32,564 nucleotides of DNA, taken from NCBI GenBank assembly GCA_028722515.1, contig JAQYGS010000158.1, positions 1 through 32,564 on the forward strand. The letters are read 5' to 3'. Shown one piece after another: positions 7,078 through 13,747 of this stretch (positions are counted from its first letter, which is position 1; the number at the start of each line of letters is the position of its first letter). The notes below the pieces were generated by a model. That model saw nothing but the letters and a program-made list of their open reading frames with translations. It was not told where the DNA came from and did no database searches. The stretch comes from Clostridia bacterium. Lineage in GTDB: Bacteria; Bacillota; Clostridia; Lachnospirales; Lachnospiraceae. A program made the position numbers and the translations under genes.

Positions 7078-8067
7078 CTACCTTTCCTCACGGAAATAGG
7101 AAAGTCCAAGACTTTCAGGCGGCTGGTTTTCTTTCTTCTTCCGGAAGCTGACCACAACAAGAACAATAATGGTTACAACATATGGAACCATCTGGACAAG
7201 ATCAGTCACATAGCTTGCCACTTTGATGCCCATAAGACTTGGAAGGAACTGATACAGCCAGTAAAGCATTCCGAAGAGATATGCTCCCCAGATTGCGTTT
7301 AACGGCTTCCAAGTAGTAAAGATAACAAGTGCTACAGCCAGCCAGCCAAGTGCTTCGATCTGTCCTGTGGTAGCCCATATACCCTGGTTATAATCCAGCA
7401 CATAATATAATCCGCCGATACCGGAAAGTCCTGCGCCAATACAGGTTGCAAGATATTTGTATTTCGTAACATTGATACCTGCCGCATCTGCAGTGCCCGG
7501 ATTCTCTCCTACTGCACGGAGATTCAATCCCACACGTGTTTTATTCAGAATGAAATGAAGAAGCACTGCAATAATGATTGCCACATAAACAAGAAATCCA
7601 TAGCCAAACACTGTTTTTCCCACTACTCCAAGCTTATGAAGATAGGGGATCTTTTTTGAAAAAGAAGCATAAGCCAAAGGTGCTGCACTGTAGCTGGAAC
7701 CGTTCAGGATAAATACACCAAAGAAATTAGCAACACCCATACCAAAGGTAGTAAGTGCAAGACCTGTTACATTCTGGTTCGCTCTAAGTGTAATGGTAAG
7801 AAAACTGAAGATCAGGCCTCCAAGCATAGACGCCAGAATTGCAGCCAGCAGAGCTATGATCACACATATCACACCATTAGGATTGGGTGAAAGTTTTTCA
7901 TAAAAATAGGAACTTGCAAAGCCTGCAAAACCGCCAAGGTACATAATTCCTGGAACGCCCAGGTTCAGATTTCCGGATTTTTCCGTTAATATTTCACCCA
8001 TTGATCCAAACATAATAATGGTGCCAAATGGAATTGCTCTTATAATCCATGCAATTAAATTACTCAT
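7078..8067 (-). CDS. nupQ: ABC transporter permease, BMP/nucleoside (NupQ) family
   Basis: This is one of the two membrane subunits of a BMP-family importer, the branch that takes up nucleosides such as guanosine or uridine in Bacillus and streptococci. The 329 residues contain about nine to ten hydrophobic segments. The BPD_transp_2 signature region reads GENPGTADAAGINVTKYKYLA, with an N-terminal GEILTEKSGNLNLGVPGIMYLGG block typical of this permease type. The ATG directly abuts the stop of the other permease (TAG-ATG), and its ribosome site AAGGAGGTG lies inside the last codons of that gene. Tight translational coupling is therefore expected. It is the last gene of the operon. Confidence 0.9.
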   Translation of the reverse strand: MSNLIAWIIRAIPFGTIIMFGSMGEILTEKSGNLNLGVPGIMYLGGFAGFASSYFYEKLSPNPNGVICVIIALLAAILASMLGGLIFSFLTITLRANQNVTGLALTTFGMGVANFFGVFILNGSSYSAAPLAYASFSKKIPYLHKLGVVGKTVFGYGFLVYVAIIIAVLLHFILNKTRVGLNLRAVGENPGTADAAGINVTKYKYLATCIGAGLSGIGGLYYVLDYNQGIWATTGQIEALGWLAVALVIFTTWKPLNAIWGAYLFGMLYWLYQFLPSLMGIKVASYVTDLVQMVPYVVTIIVLVVVSFRKKKENQPPESLGLSYFREER

Positions 8068-9165
8068 CTAGCGCACCTCCTTCCTGGAATTACGAAATAC
8101 CATGCGATAATTAATAAAGAATTCACTGCCCAGGATAAAGAACAAAATCACGCCTTCAATAATACTGGATGCAAAATCATTCAGGCTGTATGCAGAAGCG
8201 ATTTCTGCCGCGCCTCGGGACAGAAATACCAGCAGGAAGGAAATCAGTGCCATATAAAATGTATTAAACTTAGCTAGCCATGCTACGATAATTGCCGTAA
8301 ATCCCTGTCCTCCTGCAGAAGCAGTGGAAATAGTCTGATCCTTTCCCGCTACAATAAGGAATCCTGCCAGACCACAGATGGCTCCGGAAATAATCATAGT
8401 TCGTATGGTTACTTTCTTTACATTAATTCCTGCATAGCGGGCTGTATTTTCAGATTCACCCACAACTGAGATCTCATATCCCTGTTTGGAGTATTTCAGG
8501 TAAAAGAACATTACAAAAGTTAATATAACTACAATAAGAATATTAATATTGTATCTCTGTCCCAGAAACTGAGGAAACCATCCTGCCTGTGTTGACATAT
8601 TCAGTTTACCAAGGCTGGAAGCCTTTCCCCGCATAATATTCGTCATACATGCTACAATACTTGTGGCAACATAGTTCATCATAAGGGTAAAAAGTGTTTC
8701 ATTTGTATTCCAGTGTGCCTTGAAAAACGCAGGAACAAATCCCCAGACTCCACCGGCTATGATGCTTGTAAGAAACATAACAAGGAAAAGAATGGGTGTA
8801 GGCAGGCTCTGACCACATTTTACCATAACAAGGGCAGTAGCAAGTCCCCCCATTAATACCTGGCCTTCAGCTCCGATATTCCAGAACTTCATCTTAAACG
8901 CAGGGGCAAGTGCAATACCAATGCAGAGAAGGGTTACCAGATCTCTCATTGCCCAGGAAAAACGTGTACTGTTCATAAAAGTACCATTAAACATTACACC
9001 GTAAACAGACAGGGGATTAAGTCCCGTTACCGCAAAAATAAAGATTGCATCCACTACAAGAGCCAGCAGAATAGAAATTGCGCGGATAAATATCTTCTTT
9101 CCCATAGTGGTACCGTCACGCTTGACAATACGTACAAAAGGCTCTTTCACTTTAGTATTACTCAT
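8068..9165 (-). CDS. nupP: ABC transporter permease, BMP/nucleoside (NupP) family
   Basis: This is the larger permease subunit of the same importer, 365 residues. A short cytosolic N-terminus (VKEPFVRIVKRDGTTMGKK) precedes about eight to ten membrane helices. Family motifs include FWNIGAEGQVLMGGLATA and GESENTARYAGINVKKVTIR, the cytosolic coupling-loop region that contacts the ATPase. Its start overlaps the end of the ATPase gene by 8 nt (ATGAGTAA), again pointing to coupled translation. It should pair with NupQ as a heterodimer. The substrate cannot be read from the sequence; nucleoside is the family-based best guess. Confidence 0.9.
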   Translation of the reverse strand: MSNTKVKEPFVRIVKRDGTTMGKKIFIRAISILLALVVDAIFIFAVTGLNPLSVYGVMFNGTFMNSTRFSWAMRDLVTLLCIGIALAPAFKMKFWNIGAEGQVLMGGLATALVMVKCGQSLPTPILFLVMFLTSIIAGGVWGFVPAFFKAHWNTNETLFTLMMNYVATSIVACMTNIMRGKASSLGKLNMSTQAGWFPQFLGQRYNINILIVVILTFVMFFYLKYSKQGYEISVVGESENTARYAGINVKKVTIRTMIISGAICGLAGFLIVAGKDQTISTASAGGQGFTAIIVAWLAKFNTFYMALISFLLVFLSRGAAEIASAYSLNDFASSIIEGVILFFILGSEFFINYRMVFRNSRKEVR

Positions 9166-10699
9166 TTACCGCACCGCCCTTCTTAAGATTTGTCATAAGA
9201 AGACCCACTTCTTCTTTCGTAGTATTCCTTGCGTCCAGAATACCATTAGCCTGTCCGTCACACAGCACAAGGATTCTGTCACACAGATCAATCAGCACAT
9301 CCAGATCCTCTCCTACATAAACCACTGCAGAACCGCTCTCTTTCTCCTCATTCAGCAGGTTATAGATCGTGTAGGAAGTATTAATGTCAAGTCCCCGGAC
9401 TGCATAGGCTGTCATAAGGACTGTAGGCCTTTCTGCTATTTCACGCCCTACCAGTACCTTCTGCACATTACCACCTGAAAGTCTGGAAACAGGAGTATTA
9501 ATACTTGGAGTTACAACTTCAAGATCATCTCTTACCTTCTCTGCAAGAGACTTGGGTGCTTTCATATCTGTAAGAGGAGAATGACCTTTACCATAACTCT
9601 TCAGCAGCATATTTCCTGTCATTCCCATAGAACCAACAAGGCCCATTCCAAGACGATCCTCAGGTACAAAAGCAAGATGGACGCCTGCATCACGAATCTG
9701 TCTTGGGTTCATTCCCACAAGCTCCAGAGGTTTATCTTCTTTTCCTTTTTCAAAAAATTTAATGCTGCTTCCCTCTGCAGTAGTCTGAAGTCCGGCCACT
9801 GATTCAAGCAGCTCTTTCTGCCCGTTTCCGGAAATTCCGGCAATTCCAAGAATCTCTCCTCCATAGGCATCGAAGCTTACATTATTAAGCACCTTTACAT
9901 TTTCTCTGTTATATACTGTGAGATTTCTGACCGCCAGCCGCTTAACAGGATTTACGGGGTCCGAACGCTTGATGTTCAGGGTCACTTTCTTTCCAACCAT
10001 CATTTCTGTAAGAGAAGACTCTGTTGCATCTTTAGTATCTACAGTACCTACGTATTCTCCTTTTCTTAAAATTGCCACCCTGTCAGAGATTTCAAGAACT
10101 TCATGAAGCTTGTGAGTGATAATGATCACAGATTTATTATCTGCTCTCATATTTCTGATCACATCAAACAGTCTTTCTGTTTCCTGAGGTGTAAGAACCG
10201 CAGTAGGTTCGTCAAGAATCAGAATATTGGCACCTCTGTAAAGAGCCTTTACAATTTCAAGGGTCTGTTTCTGTGACACACTCATTTCATAAACTTTTTG
10301 ATTCAAATTAAGGTCAAAATGATATTTATCACAGATTGCCTTTGCTTTTGCCTGAATCGCCTTCATTTCAAACTTTTCGCTTTTGTCAAGACCAAGAGCA
10401 ATATTTTCGCAGGCTGTAAAAACATCGATAAGTTTGAAATGCTGGTGAATCATTCCGATTCCAAGATCATAAGCATCTTTCGGAGAACGTATCTCCACAG
10501 GTTTACCCTCAACCAGAATCTCTCCTGAATCCGGATAATAAATTCCTGCGATCATATTCATGAGGGTAGTTTTACCACTTCCATTTTCTCCAAGAAGTGA
10601 AAGAATCTCTCCCTTTCTGATATCCAGCGACACATCTTTATTTGCAATAACCTTTCCAAATGTCTTGGTTACATTCTTTAACTGTATTGCATATTCCAT
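9158..10699 (-). CDS. nupO: ABC transporter ATP-binding protein, double-NBD (NupO) type
   Basis: This cytosolic energy-coupling subunit has 513 residues and two fused nucleotide-binding domains. Domain 1 has Walker A GENGSGKTT (37-45), an atypical signature VSQKQTLEIVKAL and Walker B ILILDEPTAVLTPQE. Domain 2 has a degenerate Walker A (GIAGISGNGQKEL), an intact LSGGNVQK signature and a changed Walker B (VLMTAYAVRGLD, where relatives have a Q-P-T-RGLD type motif). One composite ATP site should remain competent, as is usual in this asymmetric family. GGGAGG lies 9 nt before the ATG. A terminator-like stem-loop separates this gene from the upstream substrate-binding protein gene. Confidence 0.92.
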   Translation of the reverse strand: MEYAIQLKNVTKTFGKVIANKDVSLDIRKGEILSLLGENGSGKTTLMNMIAGIYYPDSGEILVEGKPVEIRSPKDAYDLGIGMIHQHFKLIDVFTACENIALGLDKSEKFEMKAIQAKAKAICDKYHFDLNLNQKVYEMSVSQKQTLEIVKALYRGANILILDEPTAVLTPQETERLFDVIRNMRADNKSVIIITHKLHEVLEISDRVAILRKGEYVGTVDTKDATESSLTEMMVGKKVTLNIKRSDPVNPVKRLAVRNLTVYNRENVKVLNNVSFDAYGGEILGIAGISGNGQKELLESVAGLQTTAEGSSIKFFEKGKEDKPLELVGMNPRQIRDAGVHLAFVPEDRLGMGLVGSMGMTGNMLLKSYGKGHSPLTDMKAPKSLAEKVRDDLEVVTPSINTPVSRLSGGNVQKVLVGREIAERPTVLMTAYAVRGLDINTSYTIYNLLNEEKESGSAVVYVGEDLDVLIDLCDRILVLCDGQANGILDARNTTKEEVGLLMTNLKKGGAVNE

Positions 10700-10748
10700 G
10701 AAGCTGTGCCTCCCTTCTCTATATTTATATTCTGATTAATTATACCAT

Positions 10749-10783
10749 AAAAAAGCACAAAGGGAAGCACAAAGCTCCCCTTT
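10749..10783 (-). terminator. Intercistronic terminator-like stem-loop between bmp and nupO
   Basis: On the minus strand AAAGGG and AGC pair with GCT and CCCTTT around a 5-nt loop with one internal mismatch, followed by GTGC and six T. It lies just after the bmp stop. It probably allows partial read-through or shields the bmp transcript, giving more binding protein than transporter. Confidence 0.6.
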
Positions 10784-10810
10784 GAAGTCATTTTTTTATA
10801 TATATTTACT

Positions 10811-12097
10811 TTATTCGACTGCTTCTGCGTCCTCAGTGATTCCATCAATACGAAGTGTAAAGTATGGTGCACTTCTGAATGTAGATTCAGAAAAATGTCC
10901 ATCTTCAATTGCTTCTACAGTGTCACCCTGGTAAACAACAGTTGCAGGATCTGTTGTGAAATCCATGAAGGACATATCACATTCTGCTGTAGTAACTTCC
11001 TGGCCATCTACAGTAAATGTAGAAGTATCAAATACCTGAAGAGAACCATCTTTCAGCTTGGATTCGATATCATTTACATATTCTTCTGTACCTTCTGCAC
11101 AGGACTCGCCAAGAGCTGTGATTCCTACAGCATCTTCATCAAATCCTTTTGACCAGTCTGTATCAATGGTTCCACCATTCATTGCAGTTTCCAGAGCATA
11201 TTTATAATATACAGACCAGTTATTTGTTGCAGATGTAAGAGCAGCTGTAGGAGCAGTCTCAAGCATATCAATGTTATATCCTACAGAGTAGCAGATCTTT
11301 CCGGAATCCAGAAGCTTCTGAGTAGCTGCAGGCGCACCTGTGGAGTCTGCATGCTGTCCGATAATAACTGCACCATTTGCAATAAGTGCTTCTGCTGCTG
11401 CGCCTTCTTTATCAATATCAAACCAGGAGTTTGTATACTTAACTTCCATTACTGTGTTAGGAACAATGCTCTTAACACCAAGATAGAATGCTGTGTAACC
11501 GGAAACAACTTCTGCATAGCTGAAAGCACCTACATATCCGATCTTAACATTGCCATCTGCATCAAAGCTGTCTGGCTGTGTCTCCTCTGTCAGAGTGCCA
11601 TCGTCTAAAAGTTCCTTTAATTTCAGGCCTGCAACCACGCCTGAAACATAACGTGCTTCGTAAATATTGGTAAATGCGTTTTTGAAGTTATCGCATCCGC
11701 TGATGGCTGCAAAGTCACCGGTCATAGAAATAAATGTGGTATCCGGATATTCCATTGCTGCCTGTACCATATATGTCTGATGTCCGTAACTGTTGGAAAT
11801 AACGAGCTTGCATCCCTGGCCTACAAGGTCAACAGCTGCATCGTAACAGGAAGAATCTTCTGGAACTTTATATTTCCAGATAATCTGGCTGTCATCAAGA
11901 CCTAATTCCTTGGCAGCCTCCTTAAGCCCTGTAATGTGTGCCATAGAATAGCCTTCTGTTTCATCACCGACAAGAATTACACCGACTTTAAAATCCGGGT
12001 CAGCTTCTGCGTATACGGTGGTGCTGAACGCAACAAGTGAGATCACCATTATAGCGGCCAACATCAGGCTGACAAGTTTCTTCATGCCTTTTTTCAT
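10811..12097 (-). CDS. BMP-family ABC substrate-binding protein (nucleoside type)
   Basis: This is the extracellular substrate receptor of the importer encoded downstream, 428 residues. The signal peptide MKKGMKKLVSLMLAAIMVISLVAF is followed by STTVYAEADPD, which looks like a signal peptidase I site. No cysteine occurs before residue 80, so the lipobox found in most Gram-positive BMP proteins is missing. The mature part starts KVGVILVGDETEGYSMAHITGLKEA, typical of the BMP/PnrA fold, with further motifs LVISNSYGHQTY, GYVGAFSYAEVVSGYTAFYLGVKS and IIGQHADSTGAP. AGGAGG lies 9 nt before the ATG. A good promoter precedes it, making it the first gene of the operon. Without a lipid anchor, how it stays at the cell surface is open. 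Confidence 0.92.
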   Translation of the reverse strand: MKKGMKKLVSLMLAAIMVISLVAFSTTVYAEADPDFKVGVILVGDETEGYSMAHITGLKEAAKELGLDDSQIIWKYKVPEDSSCYDAAVDLVGQGCKLVISNSYGHQTYMVQAAMEYPDTTFISMTGDFAAISGCDNFKNAFTNIYEARYVSGVVAGLKLKELLDDGTLTEETQPDSFDADGNVKIGYVGAFSYAEVVSGYTAFYLGVKSIVPNTVMEVKYTNSWFDIDKEGAAAEALIANGAVIIGQHADSTGAPAATQKLLDSGKICYSVGYNIDMLETAPTAALTSATNNWSVYYKYALETAMNGGTIDTDWSKGFDEDAVGITALGESCAEGTEEYVNDIESKLKDGSLQVFDTSTFTVDGQEVTTAECDMSFMDFTTDPATVVYQGDTVEAIEDGHFSESTFRSAPYFTLRIDGITEDAEAVE

Positions 12098-12140
12098 AAT
12101 TGAAGTCCTCCTTTATGTATTTGTTTTTTATAACAAGCTT

Positions 12141-12169
12141 ATTTTAGGTAAAACGAAGACAAAAGTCAA
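12141..12169 (-). promoter_or_regulatory. Promoter of the bmp-nup operon (TTGACT-17-TAAAAT)
   Basis: TTGACT (12164-12169) and TAAAAT (12141-12146) are 17 bp apart on the minus strand. The leader is only about 35 nt, leaving no room for a purine riboswitch. Confidence 0.75.
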
Positions 12170-12197
12170 CACATTTTAATCATTTAATACGATAAAA

Positions 12198-12569
12198 TCA
12201 TAAATTTTTTTCTCTTTCCTCTTTTGCCTTTTCTCTTTGTCTGGTAAGATCATAATAATCGTCAGTCAGAATCCCGTGACGGCACATAGCATCGAAAACT
12301 TCCTGCTGTGCAGGGGTCATTTTCATACCAATGGAATTATTATAATCCGTAAGCACACATCCTGTTTTTTCAATCAGCCAGAACAAAGGTGAATCATTCT
12401 CCGGAATCATTTTAAAAATATCATTTTCCGAATATGGAAGCAGCTCCATCATGGCATGTAAATGCCCCTTATCTATTCTCCTGTAATCCCCATCCGGTAA
12501 GATGATCCCATCTGAAAAATTGCTGTCTTTCTTTTTCATTTCATTAAGCAGTTCTTCCGTAACTTTCAT
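12198..12569 (-). CDS. Hypothetical protein, about 123 residues
   Basis: I do not recognise the family. The soluble, charged protein (KVTEELLNEMKKKDSNFSDGIILPDGDYRRI) ends in a lysine/glutamate-rich helix (TRQREKAKEEREKNL). It has no signal peptide or membrane segment. The track starts it at GTG 12575; ATG 12569 two codons later is equally possible. Neither start has a strong ribosome site (GGGAAAAGAG lies upstream), so the choice is weak. It sits after the terminator hairpin of the SH3 protein gene and no promoter of its own is obvious, so it may depend on read-through. It looks coding because the frame is open and in line with the neighbours, but the evidence is moderate. Confidence 0.55.
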   Translation of the reverse strand: MKVTEELLNEMKKKDSNFSDGIILPDGDYRRIDKGHLHAMMELLPYSENDIFKMIPENDSPLFWLIEKTGCVLTDYNNSIGMKMTPAQQEVFDAMCRHGILTDDYYDLTRQREKAKEEREKNL

Positions 12570-12586
12570 ATCCACATCTCTTTTCC

Positions 12587-12631
12587 CAAAAAGAACAGCC
12601 GTATGAATAACTTTCAGATACGGCTGTTCTT
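12587..12631 (-). terminator. Terminator after the SH3/Pro-Thr protein gene
   Basis: AAGAACAGCCGTAT and its exact complement form a 14-bp stem around a 13-nt loop, followed on minus by CTTTTTGGG. It lies 26 bp after the stop of the SH3 gene. The T-run is short, so some read-through into the small downstream gene is plausible. Confidence 0.75.
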
Positions 12632-12656
12632 ACATAATCATTGATATCCTGATCTG

Positions 12657-13739
12657 TTATTTTTTCTTCTTAAAATACCACAGCAAAAGAATAATGAGAA
12701 TAATTCCGATAATGCTGATTACTATAATAGGTACAGCTGTCCCGGATGATGACTTTACATCTTCCCCTGAGGCTTTCTGAGTTTTCTCTTCTGAAGATGC
12801 AGTCTCTGTCGTTTCATCAGTTGTCTCTGCAACAGTTGTGACTGTTTCTGTCGGAGTGGCTTCTGCTGTTGGTGTTACTGCTTCCGTCGGAGTGGCTTCT
12901 GCTGTTGGTGTTACTGCTTCCGTCGGAGTCGCCTCTGCTGTTGGTGTTGCTATCGGCTTCGGTGTGGGAGTTCCTGTTGGCTTGGGTGTAGGTGTTGCTG
13001 TCGGCTTCGGTGTAGGCGTTGCTGTCGGTTTCGGTGTAGGTGTGGCTGTTACCTCTGCTGATGCCTGTGCATTTCTGACCTCCATAGTCTGAGCAGAATC
13101 ATTTGCCTCCATATTCACTACATCATTTTCCGGTTTATAGTCTGTATCTTTGTCCAGATTAATCCATCCTTCTTCACTTTCCGTATCAGCCTTTCCCCAG
13201 TTAACCCCGTCTTCGGCCTGAACAAACTGGGAAATATGTACTGTCTGTCCATTGGCAATGCTCTGGGGTGGAGATACTTTTTCAAATTTCTCACCCGGTC
13301 CTCTGTAAAGTTCTGCAGAGCCATCCTCCGTTTGAACCTTTACATCAAAATCCACATTATGGCCGCCAAAAGCATTGTACTCTTCTTTAGCCGCCTCAGA
13401 AGGTGTAACAGGCCTCAGATCATCCATGGAAACATAACCGTTCATTCCATGATATTCCACATAGCCCCAGTCCTTATTATCTTTTCCTTTCTTCTCACCC
13501 TGAATATGAAATGCAGTTCCATTGGCAACAAGCTTATCATTAATCTGATTGCTCTGCGGATCTGCCTCTGAATTTATATTGATTCCTCCGGCAGCACTCT
13601 CTACTACCATGTAATAATCCGTTACATAGTCCGGTTTCTGTCCGGATCCCTCATCAGCCCACACATTCAGTGCAAGAATAAAGCTGCACAATATTGATAA
13701 AAAAACGTTAAACCCCTTCTTCATGTTTCCAACCTTCAT
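12657..13739 (-). CDS. Secreted, membrane-anchored SH3-domain protein with Pro-Thr stalk
   Basis: The protein has 360 residues from ATG 13739. An alternative ATG at 13724 has a better-spaced AAGG site and gives a cleaner signal peptide (MKKGFNVFLSILCSFILALNVWA). Two bacterial SH3-like regions follow, with GYVEYHGMNGYVSMDDL (about 90-110) and AELYRGPGEKFEKV...WGKADTESEEGWINL (about 145-200). Next is a low-complexity stalk of TPTPKPTA and TPTAEATPTEAV repeats (about 230-305). A single membrane helix (VPIIVISIIGIILIILLLWYF) ends in KKKK. The layout predicts an extracellular, wall-spanning protein anchored in the membrane with SH3 domains outward. It starts 8 bp after the protease stop, so the two are almost certainly co-transcribed. 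It has no sortase motif. The function is unknown; tethering or peptidoglycan binding are guesses. Confidence 0.85.
   Translation of the reverse strand: MKVGNMKKGFNVFLSILCSFILALNVWADEGSGQKPDYVTDYYMVVESAAGGININSEADPQSNQINDKLVANGTAFHIQGEKKGKDNKDWGYVEYHGMNGYVSMDDLRPVTPSEAAKEEYNAFGGHNVDFDVKVQTEDGSAELYRGPGEKFEKVSPPQSIANGQTVHISQFVQAEDGVNWGKADTESEEGWINLDKDTDYKPENDVVNMEANDSAQTMEVRNAQASAEVTATPTPKPTATPTPKPTATPTPKPTGTPTPKPIATPTAEATPTEAVTPTAEATPTEAVTPTAEATPTETVTTVAETTDETTETASSEEKTQKASGEDVKSSSGTAVPIIVISIIGIILIILLLWYFKKKK
12838..13057 (-). repeat. Tandem repeats encoding the Pro-Thr stalk (36-bp and 24-bp units)
   Basis: Two full 36-bp units start at 12858 and 12894 and encode TPTAEATPTEAV, with partial copies at the ends. 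The rest of the tract is a series of 24-bp units encoding TPTPKPTA. All are multiples of three, so copy-number change would alter stalk length without a frameshift. Confidence 0.85.
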
Positions 13740-13747
13740 TTCTCAGA

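Noticed and set aside
12098-12140. Purine or other riboswitch before the bmp-nup operon
   Set aside because: A good promoter leaves only about 35 nt of leader, too short for an aptamer.
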